Shown one piece after another: positions 29,278-39,021 of a DNA stretch of 64,000 nucleotides; the stretch's first letter is position 1, and each line of letters opens with the position of its first letter. The stretch lies in IMG/VR virus record IMGVR_UViG_3300050120_000152, positions 186,001 through 250,000 of that record; one strand, 5' to 3'. Position numbers and translations under genes: made by a program. The DNA comes from a virus. The notes under the pieces are model-generated. The model saw only the letters and a program-made list of their open reading frames with translations, was not told the DNA's origin and searched no databases.

Positions 29278-30870
29278 TTATGCTGGGCATGTTCCCCAAA
29301 CTGGTCTAGCATCTGTCCATGCTGTTGCATTTGTATCAAAATCTGCTGGTAATGTTGAAATGAGTGTGACACACCAATGAGATAAATCTTGATTGAATGC
29401 TTCAGCATTTGCAAACATAGCAGACATATTTGATACTTTACTGGTATTCCATGTACCAATATCTTGATTGAATACTGAAGCACTTTGAAACATTTGACTC
29501 ATATCAGTTACATGACTGGTATCCCATGATGATAAATCTTGATTAAATGCTGAAGTATCATAAAACATATTATTCATATTAGTTACAGCACTAGTATTCC
29601 ATGATGATAAATCTTGATTAAATGCTGACGCACCACTAAACATACTATTCATATTAGTTACAGCACTAGTATTCCATGATGAAATATCTTGATTGAATAC
29701 TGAAGCACCATTAAACATATTAGACATATCAGTTAATGTTGTTGGTATTGATGATGGCACTTCATATACTGAAGTAGGAGGGACAATACTAGTCACATTA
29801 TATGTACCAAATGATAATATTTTAGAATTAGATGGTGGTACAGTACCATCCTGTTCATAACCAGATATGGATGATGAGTCGCCATACATTTTAACTATAT
29901 AAGTTCCAACAGAACCATAAGTATGTAATATATAAGTGGCATCAGACATAGTATCAATAGCTGATCCGTCACCCCAATCTAAAGTTATCCCAGAATCGGC
30001 ATCAACCTCAACTATTCCTGTTGAATCAAATTGAATTGTATATGGGGTCTGGGCAATTGCTGATGGGGTAGGAGTTGGAACAGGTGAATAAGGTACATAT
30101 TTTACTAAACTTATATTATCTATGGTATAATCATACCCATTAGGAGCATACATATTATAATTTGAGTCTGCATATAATGATATAGCTACTTGTATAGATG
30201 TTACCCCTGATGGAATTAATAGTTCATAATTAAATGATCCACTACTCATATTCGTGACGTTAAATATATCACTATTAGATACATTAATACTCATTAATGG
30301 AATATCTGATCTAGTTAACGATTGGGTTAAAGCATAAATTTCAATAATAGCATATTGGCACGCGCCTTCATTAAATCTGGCATTAAATTTATAATTACCG
30401 CCAGCCGTTACAGTCATTGGTGATGATGTAAAATCTACTTGCTGCGTTCCACTATTATTGGAAATAAACTTAGTTAGTATATCTGTTTGTACAACTGTAC
30501 CATTATTTGTAGTCCATGCGGTATTAGCCAACAAATTTGGGTAAATGACTGGCGATGGTGTTGGTGTCATTGTCAATGTTGATGATGGCTTAGGAGTTCT
30601 TGTAGGAGTGGGAGATAATGACTGTGAAATAGATGGTGTAGGAGTAATCAAAAATGTATTTTTATACACTTCAGCTCTACCAAAGGTACCATGTAGCGTT
30701 GGACTATTAAAAGTTTCATTGCTCATCGTATCGTACATAAAAATGGTGATCGAATCCCCATTAATATCAACAATGACACCATTTCTTATGTTTAGACTAT
30801 CAATTAGCCAAATATTGTCATTAATTTCCCAAGCATACCCATGTAAATTATATCTAGCCATATATGTCAT
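29278..30870 (-). CDS. Tail fibre/adhesin with PKD-like and BspA (DUF285) repeats (530 aa)
   Basis: Order: short N-terminal domain (1-70), Pro/Thr/Ser linker (SPTPTRTPKPSSTLTMTPTP, about 85-112), a jelly-roll-like domain (115-260, shared with the fibre at 53755), a second Pro/Thr linker, a PKD-like domain (WGDGS ... TYIVKMYGD), then five ~25-residue BspA/DUF285 repeats ([16 protein letters not shown] type) and a capping end ([13 protein letters not shown] ... VWGTCPA). The last part is almost the same as the + strand fibre at 46641. Such repeats make a leucine-rich-like solenoid in surface adhesins, here probably binding the receptor. Confidence 0.85.
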   Translation of the reverse strand: MTYMARYNLHGYAWEINDNIWLIDSLNIRNGVIVDINGDSITIFMYDTMSNETFNSPTLHGTFGRAEVYKNTFLITPTPSISQSLSPTPTRTPKPSSTLTMTPTPSPVIYPNLLANTAWTTNNGTVVQTDILTKFISNNSGTQQVDFTSSPMTVTAGGNYKFNARFNEGACQYAIIEIYALTQSLTRSDIPLMSINVSNSDIFNVTNMSSGSFNYELLIPSGVTSIQVAISLYADSNYNMYAPNGYDYTIDNISLVKYVPYSPVPTPTPSAIAQTPYTIQFDSTGIVEVDADSGITLDWGDGSAIDTMSDATYILHTYGSVGTYIVKMYGDSSSISGYEQDGTVPPSNSKILSFGTYNVTSIVPPTSVYEVPSSIPTTLTDMSNMFNGASVFNQDISSWNTSAVTNMNSMFSGASAFNQDLSSWNTSAVTNMNNMFYDTSAFNQDLSSWDTSHVTDMSQMFQSASVFNQDIGTWNTSKVSNMSAMFANAEAFNQDLSHWCVTLISTLPADFDTNATAWTDARPVWGTCPA

Positions 30871-30916
30871 TCTATTATAGCTATATTTAGTCTAATTTAC
30901 TACATGAATAATATTT

Positions 30917-31297
30917 TTATAGATATCCATTAGAACTAAATTGAGTGGATTCGATAATGTAATTATGAGAATAATAACCATTATGAGAATTACCTAAAGT
31001 AATTTTAAGAGTGCCTGCAGAGGTTATAATATCTACAGTAATTTCACCCCCGCCATCGTAGTAGTCTACTGTGGATGGTTCTTTAGACTCTTCTATATTA
31101 AGTAATTCTTTGTCAATGAACTGGGCAAGCTCATCAGGAGAGTGAGTTGCATCCCATCGCTCGCAACAATAGGATGTATTACAGATGCCCAATTTAATGG
31201 TTTGTTCAGTTGTGACAATAATACATCCATCATAAGAATAATAACTGCTGTCAGTTGTCGAGAATCCATTTGTTGAAATTGATATAATTTTTTCCAT
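30917..31297 (-). CDS. Hypothetical protein (126 aa)
   Basis: Beta-rich, with many Tyr, Ser and Gly (STNGFSTTDSSYYSYDGCII ... GNSHNGYYSHNYII) and two adjacent Cys (YCCERW). It follows the HD protein by two bases, so both come from one message. No family recognised. Confidence 0.65.
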   Translation of the reverse strand: MEKIISISTNGFSTTDSSYYSYDGCIIVTTEQTIKLGICNTSYCCERWDATHSPDELAQFIDKELLNIEESKEPSTVDYYDGGGEITVDIITSAGTLKITLGNSHNGYYSHNYIIESTQFSSNGYL

Positions 31298-31299
31298 AC

Positions 31300-31956
31300 T
31301 TAAACCCCTGCCAACTCTTGTAATGATGCTTCAATAACACCCTCAATATTATTTCTGGCAATATTTTCATACTTATTGTGAAAATATTCTGTATAATAGA
31401 TGGTAGGCTTTTTAAGTATGCTTGTTAAAAACGTTATACGATTTTGAATCATTACATCTTTATACAACCCTAATTCAGCATATTCCTCAAATATTTTATC
31501 AGAATCAAGATATACTTGACCAAATTTACGCCCAAAACCTGCCATATCCATATCCAATAGAATTGGAGTCGTGTCATATCTAAATTCTGTTATATACGTT
31601 AGGTGTTTTTCTGTTGCGCGAATATTATGTTCTATTTCAGCACTATAATGGTGTAGTACAAACTTTTTATCCGAAGATACATCAGATGTTCCATAAAGCC
31701 AATTATTAAATAATTTTGCTGACTCCAATTCATTTGAAGAATGTTCATAATACGGATAAGGAGAATAAATGGCATCATGAAACCACCATGAATATACAAT
31801 TGCTTCTTCCTGTTTCGGTGATAACGTAACAGAATTCCGACATTCTGCAAACTTAGATAAACCAAAATTAATGTGGTTCATATCATGATAATATCGCTGT
31901 GGCGAATTATATAGCGGAACTAACAATTGCATTGCATTTGGATGAATAGTAAACAT
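31300..31956 (-). CDS. HD-superfamily metal-dependent phosphohydrolase (218 aa)
   Basis: Start at ATG 31956 (MFTIHPNAMQ), where CGGGGG lies at normal distance; the open frame runs further upstream. Metal ligands: Y-H-D-M-N-H (23-28), WWFHDAIYSP (57-66) with the HD pair His60/Asp61, and LLDMDMAGFG later. This matches the predicted phosphohydrolases of the COG4339 kind. Probably hydrolyses a nucleotide or phosphoester; substrate unknown. Another HD protein lies at 59922. Confidence 0.8.
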   Translation of the reverse strand: MFTIHPNAMQLLVPLYNSPQRYYHDMNHINFGLSKFAECRNSVTLSPKQEEAIVYSWWFHDAIYSPYPYYEHSSNELESAKLFNNWLYGTSDVSSDKKFVLHHYSAEIEHNIRATEKHLTYITEFRYDTTPILLDMDMAGFGRKFGQVYLDSDKIFEEYAELGLYKDVMIQNRITFLTSILKKPTIYYTEYFHNKYENIARNNIEGVIEASLQELAGV

Positions 31957-32013
31957 AAAAACCCCCGGCATAGTTGGTCTTAACCGGAATTGTATCACAA
32001 TTATGTTATATAG

Positions 32014-32808
32014 TCAAATTGATAGTTTGTCTATATTATCAAGGCTATCCATATAATACCACTCTTTATATTGCATTGCATCAGATAAACAGCGTCGTCT
32101 AACCTGTACTGTACTACTAAAATTAAAATATTCTACTACCGCCGTTACACTAGGAAATGTTCCATTAGGAGTCATTATAACTCTATTAGATAATTTTATA
32201 TTGTTCGATGCAATAGGCACAATAGAATTATATGACCATTTATATCCTTTACAATTTGAAAATTTGCCTTCGGCAGTATATTTAATATTAGATGGTGATG
32301 TATTTACAAAATCAGCAGCTTCAGATAGGCACATAAACGTATGAGCTAATGTCCCATTAAGATGAAAACAAAAAATTTTTTTCTCGTGAAATAGACGTAA
32401 AGCCTTTTTACAATTTTCTGAAATTTTCTTTTTAGATTTTTTACTATGAACATGACCTCTAAATAATCCATTTTTAACTTGTTCTGATGGATTATCTTTA
32501 TAATTTTGTTTCTTTAAAGTTGAAATTTTTCTTTTAATCCATCCATATTGTTTATTGGTTTGTCTTCTATCAGTATCGTGAGTAGCCAATAATGATGCTG
32601 CAAATGCTAATCCCAAATTAAATGGATATATTTTTGTCAATAATTGATGGGCTAAATAATGTTCTTCGGGCGTTAACTTGACTATATTATTTGGGTCATT
32701 ACTCCCATTCATACATTTTGGAATTATGTGGTGTTTTTCACAATAACCGATTAGCTTCCGATCTTTTGCTTTACTAATTAAATTGTCATAAATTTTAATA
32801 TAATTCAT
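32014..32808 (-). CDS. HNH homing endonuclease with NUMOD-type DNA-reading modules (264 aa)
   Basis: The HNH part is N-terminal: CEKHHIIPKCMNGSNDPNNI, then VKLTPEEHYLAHQLL (23-57). This is the common phage 'H-H-I-x-P-x-x-x-G-x-x-x-x-x-N-L/I-V' form. After it comes a basic NUMOD3-like stretch (GHVHSKKSKKKISEN, 118-132) and NUMOD1-like helices (SEAADFVNTSPSNIKYTAEG). It sits next to nrdB, a usual target for homing genes in T4-like phages. TATAAATA late core upstream. Confidence 0.85.
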   Translation of the reverse strand: MNYIKIYDNLISKAKDRKLIGYCEKHHIIPKCMNGSNDPNNIVKLTPEEHYLAHQLLTKIYPFNLGLAFAASLLATHDTDRRQTNKQYGWIKRKISTLKKQNYKDNPSEQVKNGLFRGHVHSKKSKKKISENCKKALRLFHEKKIFCFHLNGTLAHTFMCLSEAADFVNTSPSNIKYTAEGKFSNCKGYKWSYNSIVPIASNNIKLSNRVIMTPNGTFPSVTAVVEYFNFSSTVQVRRRCLSDAMQYKEWYYMDSLDNIDKLSI

Positions 32809-32829
32809 TTAAATACTCTGATATCAGAG

Positions 32830-32837
32830 TATTTATA
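32830..32837 (-). promoter_or_regulatory. T4-type late promoter core
   Basis: TATAAATA on the - strand, 22 bases before the start at 32808. Confidence 0.65.
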
Positions 32838-32877
32838 CTATAAAAATACATTTATATTAACTTAATACGTATTAACA

Positions 32878-34002
32878 TTATTTAAGAAATTTATTTAAAT
32901 CTTTGAGAATTAGTCGTTTATCTTTTGATTTATCTAAGCCACCCACAATATAGCTTACAGATTCGCTTTCTTGGTTAGCTACTTGGGTATCTTTTCCCGA
33001 TATCCAACTCTGAGTCCATGGTAATGGATTGGCTGCTGGGACAGCATAGGGTAATTTCAGACCGATTGAATCCATGCGTTTTTTGGCTATCCAATCAACG
33101 TAATCGCCTAAGACACTCTCATTCAACCCCAAAATAGACCCATGTTGAAATAGATATTTTGCCCATTCTTTTTCTTGTTCAATACATTCTAAAAACATAT
33201 TAATACTATATTGTTCTAAATCTTTAGATATTTTAACAAAATCTTCATCATCCTGTGGTAAAATTTTAAGTAAATATTGAGTAAATCCAAGATGTACATT
33301 CTCATCTCTGCATATAAGTTTAATTATATCGGCATTTCCTATCATAAGTTTTTGCTCAGCAAATGCCCATGAGCATGCGAACGAAACATAAAACCTTATA
33401 CCTTCTAATATATTAGCTGCCATAAGAGCTTTCCATATATTAACTTTATGATCGTAAATATTGTATCCATCAATATATCCGAATAAATCGACATGTTGAT
33501 TATAGTGGTGTAGATCATCATATGGTTTTGTGATTGCAGCAGCACGTTGGATAATTTCATCAATTTCTGTTACTGTGTCAAATACTTCGGTCGTGTTGGT
33601 TATAATATTTCTTAAAATATGTGAATAAGAATTTGAATGAATTGATTCGAAGAATGCCCAAGCTTTGCAGAAATGTTCAATCTCTGGCAATGTTGTTATA
33701 GCAGAAAATAATGCCTCTGGTGCGCGACTTTGTACACTATCTAATAATGTCTGAAACTTTAAATTACTAGTAAATATGTGTTTAGCTGCAATAGAAAGAG
33801 TATTAAAATCTCGTTCATCTTTTTCTAGAGATATTTCTTGTGGACGCCAGAAAAATCCTTCTTGTATTTCTCTAAATTTTTGTATTCTTGGATATTTTAC
33901 TTGTTCAAATCTTGACAAAGTTACGCCATTATTATCATCATCCAAGAATATTTTACATTTTATGGGAGATTTTTTATTGTTTAAATTAAATAGTGATTTC
34001 AT
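32878..34002 (-). CDS. nrdB: Ribonucleotide reductase class Ia, small subunit (374 aa)
   Basis: Holds the di-iron centre and tyrosyl radical that start ribonucleotide reduction. By comparison with E. coli NrdB the ligands are present: Asp65 (KDERDF), Glu119 and His122 (FFESIHSNSYSHI), Glu in FACSWAFAEQ, and Glu/His in RDENVHLG. The radical Tyr126 is in the same SNSY segment. Nine bases downstream of nrdA, so co-transcribed. Supplies dNTPs for phage replication. Confidence 0.95.
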   Translation of the reverse strand: MKSLFNLNNKKSPIKCKIFLDDDNNGVTLSRFEQVKYPRIQKFREIQEGFFWRPQEISLEKDERDFNTLSIAAKHIFTSNLKFQTLLDSVQSRAPEALFSAITTLPEIEHFCKAWAFFESIHSNSYSHILRNIITNTTEVFDTVTEIDEIIQRAAAITKPYDDLHHYNQHVDLFGYIDGYNIYDHKVNIWKALMAANILEGIRFYVSFACSWAFAEQKLMIGNADIIKLICRDENVHLGFTQYLLKILPQDDEDFVKISKDLEQYSINMFLECIEQEKEWAKYLFQHGSILGLNESVLGDYVDWIAKKRMDSIGLKLPYAVPAANPLPWTQSWISGKDTQVANQESESVSYIVGGLDKSKDKRLILKDLNKFLK

Positions 34003-34011
34003 ATAGTTTCC

Positions 34012-36456
34012 TTATAATTTACAGGCAGAGCAATCATCTTCTTCGATTAAATCAGGTTGGTTTTCTTTTATATGATGATGTGTGATTAACGGTTCAGAAT
34101 AATCATCGGTGGCACCATCATGAATATTATTATAATATAGGGTAGTTCCACCCAAGTTATAATGCATGAATATATCTTTGATAATAACATCGAACGGGAT
34201 TTTTCCATTAAATTTTTCTGGATTATATGATGTATTAACCGATGTTGCTTGATCAATCCATTTAGAAATAACTCCTATTATTTTTAAATACCCAGTCGCA
34301 CCCTCCTGATCCCATAACAGGTCATACTTATTTTTAAGTTTTGTGTATTCTGGGACAACCAATTTAAGTACACCATCTTTGGATTTCTTTTTAGACACTA
34401 ATGTTCTTGGTGGCTCAACACCATTAGTAGCTCCAACCAACTGTGAACTACTCTCACTCGGCATATTAGCCAATAATGAAGCATTTCGTATACCATAGGT
34501 AAGTAAATCACTTCTAAGAGTTTCCCAATCCATTCTAAGCTTCATAGGAACTAATTTATCAATAGCCTTAGCTCGACGTTCCCATGGAAATTCACCCTTG
34601 GCCCATTTAGTACGTCCCCAAGCTTCACACGGCCCAAATTCTTTAGCTAATTGGACTGATGCTTTAATAGCATAATAGGACATAGCTTCCATATATTCAT
34701 CGACTAATTCTAATGCAGATTCATCATATCTTACACCGTGTTTAGCAAGAAAATATGCTAAATTATTAATACCAATACCTAATGTTCTGAAATCTCTCGT
34801 AGCCAATTCCGACTCAATTAATGGGTAATCTTGATAACTAAGAATAGCGTCTAATGCTCTAATAGCGGCTTCCATGGGTTTTTCAAAATCTTCAGGTTTT
34901 TTAATATTACCCCAGTTTATTGCACTTAATGTACATAGAAAAATTCGCGCTCCATTCAATGTAATGCCATAAATGGTTCCAGAATCGGTAATTTCTAATC
35001 GTTCAAAATTAATTACTTCTCTATTTTTTGACCATTCTAACACTTGTTCTAACTCGAATCTTTTATCTACTTCTACAGTTTTTGTTATTGTTGTTCCCAT
35101 GGGTTTTGAATTCAATAAAATTTCTTGACAAAGATTACTTTGTTCAATAGGATCAATATCTGGATCATATGGACTATGATAATTAGCATTGTCAATATTT
35201 AAAAGATAAATTCTACCTGTATTAACTCGTTCTTCAATAAATTTATCCATTAAACTATAAGCAGATATTCTTTTTGTTTTAGCAAATTTAGGGTCAGCTT
35301 CATATTTTTCATACAATGATTCAAACGCATCATTATCAGAATGATAAAATGCCTTCATTAAATCGGGTACGTCCGAAGGATTGAACAATGTAATAACACC
35401 ATCTTCAGCTACTCGCTTATAAAATAATCTATTAACTGTGAATGAATAATCCATTTGACGGACACGATTATCTTCGGTACCCTTATTATTTTTAAGAACT
35501 AATTGATTTTCGATTTCGGGATGAAAATATATGATATGAGTAGTCATCGACCCATTTCTAACAGAACCTTGAGAACAACTTTTTAATGATGCCTGAAAAG
35601 TTTTTAGAAACGGTGTTACGCCGGTATGAACTGCATTACCACCGCGAATAGCTGATCCTTCAGCACGAATTCTACCCACGCTTAGACCGATACCAGCTTT
35701 TCTTGACACATAATCAATAATAGCTGCGTTACCTGCTTTTATACTTTCTAAAGAATCATCTACACTGATGCCAACACACGAACTAAATTGACGTTCACTG
35801 GTTCTCAATCCTGCTAATACTGGTGTAGGAATGGTTATATAAAATTGGCTCAATAAATTATAATAATCTTTGACATGCTTTATACGAACATCTTTGGGAT
35901 AAGCATTGAATGCTGTTGCAGCAATAAGCATGTATGCAATTTGTGGCGTTTCATATTTTTCTTTGGTTACACGATTTTGCACTAAATATTTACTAACCCA
36001 TTGTTCCATTCCAGCATAAACAATATCGAAATCTCTATCATGTTTGATGAATTTATTTAATTCATCAAACTCAGTTTCATCATACCAATTTAATAGTTCA
36101 GGTGTGTATACTTCTTTTAATACATTAGATTTTACTATCGTATAAAGATCAAATGGATTAGATTGGTTGTAAATATCTTTCCTCAATTGATAATTTAATA
36201 ATTTTGACGCAACCAATTGATAATTTGGAGCTTCTTCTGAAATAAGATCAGCAGCAGTTTTTATCAATGTACTATGGATTTGTTTAGTTGTGATTTCTTG
36301 AAAAAATTTTAATTGACTTTTCATTTCTAAATCTGAAATTGATACCCCAGATATTCCTTCACATGCCCATGTCACCACCCTATGTATTTTTTCTAAATTT
36401 AGCTCTTCATGAGTGCCATCTCTCTTAACTACCATTATCTTACTATCGTTTACCAT
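34012..36456 (-). CDS. nrdA: Ribonucleotide reductase class Ia, large subunit (814 aa)
   Basis: Catalytic subunit. N-terminal ATP-cone (KIMVVKRDGTHEELNLEKIH, then RVVTWA). Active-site cysteines appear in SSCVGISVDDSLES, SNLCQEI (the thiyl radical Cys) and FLCTLSAINWG. The end CSACKL carries the redox-shuttle pair as in E. coli NrdA. Complete and of usual length (T4 NrdA is about 750 aa). Works with NrdB. A Y-Y dipeptide near the C-terminus (TTLYYNNIHDG) is in the right place for radical transfer. Confidence 0.95.
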   Translation of the reverse strand: MVNDSKIMVVKRDGTHEELNLEKIHRVVTWACEGISGVSISDLEMKSQLKFFQEITTKQIHSTLIKTAADLISEEAPNYQLVASKLLNYQLRKDIYNQSNPFDLYTIVKSNVLKEVYTPELLNWYDETEFDELNKFIKHDRDFDIVYAGMEQWVSKYLVQNRVTKEKYETPQIAYMLIAATAFNAYPKDVRIKHVKDYYNLLSQFYITIPTPVLAGLRTSERQFSSCVGISVDDSLESIKAGNAAIIDYVSRKAGIGLSVGRIRAEGSAIRGGNAVHTGVTPFLKTFQASLKSCSQGSVRNGSMTTHIIYFHPEIENQLVLKNNKGTEDNRVRQMDYSFTVNRLFYKRVAEDGVITLFNPSDVPDLMKAFYHSDNDAFESLYEKYEADPKFAKTKRISAYSLMDKFIEERVNTGRIYLLNIDNANYHSPYDPDIDPIEQSNLCQEILLNSKPMGTTITKTVEVDKRFELEQVLEWSKNREVINFERLEITDSGTIYGITLNGARIFLCTLSAINWGNIKKPEDFEKPMEAAIRALDAILSYQDYPLIESELATRDFRTLGIGINNLAYFLAKHGVRYDESALELVDEYMEAMSYYAIKASVQLAKEFGPCEAWGRTKWAKGEFPWERRAKAIDKLVPMKLRMDWETLRSDLLTYGIRNASLLANMPSESSSQLVGATNGVEPPRTLVSKKKSKDGVLKLVVPEYTKLKNKYDLLWDQEGATGYLKIIGVISKWIDQATSVNTSYNPEKFNGKIPFDVIIKDIFMHYNLGGTTLYYNNIHDGATDDYSEPLITHHHIKENQPDLIEEDDCSACKL

Positions 36457-36594
36457 GCTACTATATTTCCCTTATTTTTATTCTTTTTGCGTCTTTCATT
36501 TTGCTGGTTTACTATTTAGATGCTTATTTTTAGTTATTTTATTTTACCATCATTATCATCAACTTAAGTTGAAGTAATACAATTCTTCAGCAAT

Positions 36595-37125
36595 TTAGGC
36601 TGAAGTAATGAAATTCTCATAATTTTCAATGAGAGAATATCGTATCGCATAATAATATGGAATGTCATAAATTATGATTTCACTGTTAGTTGCTAATCCT
36701 TCTATAAGATTATCAAATGTATATTGGTACTTAAGAACTTCCTTGAAAATTTTAAGACCTTTTTCACCATAATTTTCGATTAATGTAGCTAGAGTTGTCT
36801 TATATACTTCAGTAGTATTAGCCACATTTTCTGCAAACAAAAATTTATATCCATTTATCGGAAATATATAAAATGGTTCAACTTCATCACTGCAAACGGG
36901 AATGAATGAGTTCATTCCATGTGCAAATATTGAACGTTCCATCAAATTCGAATGATTATTGAATGTTTCATTGAAGGCTTCGATCAGAACATTTTGCTGT
37001 TTCTTCTTTTTTCTAACCTTTACTTTTCTAAACCCATGGTTATCCACTGGCAAATTTTTTAGTAATGGAAATCCGTTGGATTCTTGTAGAAACTGGGAGC
37101 ATTCTTCGGTGATAGTTGGTAGCAT
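36595..37125 (-). CDS. Hypothetical protein (176 aa)
   Basis: Basic patch (GFRKVKVRKKKKQQN, 31-45) followed by a mixed domain rich in aromatic residues (YIFPINGYKFLFAENVANTT) and helical C-terminus. No recognised motif. It is transcribed away from the glycan operon and sits upstream of nrdA; bases 36457-36594 between them hold no gene. Confidence 0.65.
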   Translation of the reverse strand: MLPTITEECSQFLQESNGFPLLKNLPVDNHGFRKVKVRKKKKQQNVLIEAFNETFNNHSNLMERSIFAHGMNSFIPVCSDEVEPFYIFPINGYKFLFAENVANTTEVYKTTLATLIENYGEKGLKIFKEVLKYQYTFDNLIEGLATNSEIIIYDIPYYYAIRYSLIENYENFITSA

Positions 37126-37181
37126 TTATACACTCTTAAAATTATCTAAATATATCGTATTAATTGCGATGTATTTAGATG

Positions 37182-37829
37182 ATGAATGATACCAAAATGC
37201 GAGATGGAATGCAACGATTTTATAATGAAGTCTCGGGTAGAGAAGTTTTCGTTATAGGTGGAGGCCCAAGCTTCCAATATGTTGACAAAAAAATGTTGGA
37301 AGGTAAATTGGTAGTATGTATAAACACTGCCTATAAAGAATTTAATAATCCTACTGCTTTATATTGGTGTGATGAAAGTTGGGTTGCTAATCATTATGAT
37401 AACATTATGAAGCATCAATGTCCATTACGGTTTACCGCTAGACATGCGGCAGATGGTCATATAACTAAAAATATTTTGGGAACTGGCAATAGCATTGTCT
37501 TGAAACGTACTGGTGATTTTGGTATAGACACTGATTTTAATCATGTTAAAGGAAATAATAGTGGCGCACATGTTATAAATTTGTTAGCTAATATGAAGGT
37601 TAGACGCATTATTTTATTGGGCTACGATTTAACCATGTCAAAAGGTAAATCTCATTGGCATGATGGACATGGATTACCTATGGCAAATCATATTTACAAT
37701 GAGTTATTTATCCCATGCTTGAATAGCATGGCAGATCCCTTGAAGAATTTAAAAATAGATATTGTAAATTGTTCGGTAGGCACTGCATTGAAATGTTTCA
37801 GAGAAGATAAATTGGAAAATTATGTATGA
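37182..37829 (+). CDS. DUF115-like glycan-related protein (215 aa)
   Basis: Residues 15-60 (GREVFVIGGGPSFQYVDKKM ... VVCINTAYKEF) and RIILLGYDLTMSKGKSHWH are typical of the Rossmann-like DUF115/MptE group, which lies in sialic-acid and flagellin glycan loci. The G-G-G-P-S loop probably binds a nucleotide-sugar or phosphate. A second protein of the same kind is at 39971. ATG 37182 chosen over the ATG at 37179. First gene of a six-gene operon with 4-8 base overlaps. Confidence 0.75.
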   Translation: MNDTKMRDGMQRFYNEVSGREVFVIGGGPSFQYVDKKMLEGKLVVCINTAYKEFNNPTALYWCDESWVANHYDNIMKHQCPLRFTARHAADGHITKNILGTGNSIVLKRTGDFGIDTDFNHVKGNNSGAHVINLLANMKVRRIILLGYDLTMSKGKSHWHDGHGLPMANHIYNELFIPCLNSMADPLKNLKIDIVNCSVGTALKCFREDKLENYV

Positions 37830-38560
37830 TATCGTGTCTAATAGTAAATTTAAATTGTGCTAAACACACAGAAAATTTAATAAAAGATTTAGAACGTCAA
37901 ACTTATAATAATTTTGATATAACTGTAGTTGACCAAAATTCTACCGAACCATACACAAAAATATTATTAAATTCATTAACTTTTTCTGGTTATAATATAA
38001 TTAAAAATTCCTATAACAAACCACTAAATCTTATTTGGAATGAATTTATACGTAATTCTAAAAATGAATATTGTTCTTTTTTAAATAATGATATTCGTAT
38101 ACCGTATAATTTTCTCGATAATACCAAAACCATTCTTGATATTGAACCTAGCGTATCATGCGTAATTCATCCTACCAATCATCCGAATTGGTTTAAAACA
38201 CGTAAAATATTATCATATGATATACTAGATGATAGAACTCGCCAAGGATGGGATTTTACGTTTCGTAAGTCTCATTGGACAAATATTCCAAAATGTTTAG
38301 ATTTTTATTGCGGAGATGATTTTATTTTCGAAAATATTTACAATAATGATCATAAAGTTGCTATGGCAACCAGTTCACCTGTTATACATTTATTAGGTCA
38401 AACTAGAAAAAGCCCGTTAAATACTATTATACCTAATCGGAATCCTATTAAAGATATTGAAGAATATAAAAAATTAGGATACCGACACTACTTAAATGTG
38501 CTGGATAAATATTCGAAAATAGAACCTGAAATAGCCAAAATTTTTGAGGAAATCGAATGA
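37826..38560 (+). CDS. Family 2 (GT-A) glycosyltransferase (244 aa)
   Basis: N-terminal GT-A fold: SCLIVNLNCAKHTENLIKDL, then LERQTYNNFDITVVDQNS (3-40), and the acidic metal site FLNNDIRIP (residues 85-93, N-N-D in place of D-x-D). The rest is typical of short GT2 enzymes. Transfers a sugar from a nucleotide-sugar to an unknown acceptor. Overlaps both neighbours by four bases. Confidence 0.82.
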   Translation: MISCLIVNLNCAKHTENLIKDLERQTYNNFDITVVDQNSTEPYTKILLNSLTFSGYNIIKNSYNKPLNLIWNEFIRNSKNEYCSFLNNDIRIPYNFLDNTKTILDIEPSVSCVIHPTNHPNWFKTRKILSYDILDDRTRQGWDFTFRKSHWTNIPKCLDFYCGDDFIFENIYNNDHKVAMATSSPVIHLLGQTRKSPLNTIIPNRNPIKDIEEYKKLGYRHYLNVLDKYSKIEPEIAKIFEEIE

Positions 38561-39021
38561 ATATAGAAATAATTAAAGAACATAATGTTAGAATAGATGA
38601 TACGGTAAAAATTATTGGTACTGGAAAACTAATTTTACATTCTGGTGTACAAATTCGATCTTTCACCGTCATCGAATTAGATGGTGAATTAGAAATTGGG
38701 GAACGAAGCGTACTAGGTTATCATAACTTCGTTCAATGTTCGGGGACATGTAAGATCGGTGCTGGCACATTAATAGGCCCAAGTACAATATTATTAGCAT
38801 CTAGCCACCAAATAACGGATATTCCTCTAATTGAGGAACAAATACTTAAAAGCACTTTAATAATCGGAAATAATGTGTGGATTAGCGCTAATTGTACTAT
38901 CAATCATGGTATAATTTTAAACGATAACTGTATCGTTGCAGCAAATAGTTTTGTAAATAAAACTGTAGAGCGCAATGCTATTGTCGGAGGTTCACCAGCC
39001 AAATTTATACGGTATAGATAA
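38557..39021 (+). CDS. Hexapeptide-repeat acyltransferase (154 aa)
   Basis: Left-handed beta-helix sequence with hexapeptide periodicity (IGERSVLGYHNF, CKIGAGTLIGPSTIL, LIIGNNVWISANCTINHGII) and the typical ending VGGSPAKFIRYR. Closest in style to WbbJ/maltose-type O-acetyltransferases; catalytic His in SSHQITD. Adds an acetyl group to a sugar in the glycan made by this operon. Confidence 0.85.
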   Translation: MNIEIIKEHNVRIDDTVKIIGTGKLILHSGVQIRSFTVIELDGELEIGERSVLGYHNFVQCSGTCKIGAGTLIGPSTILLASSHQITDIPLIEEQILKSTLIIGNNVWISANCTINHGIILNDNCIVAANSFVNKTVERNAIVGGSPAKFIRYR

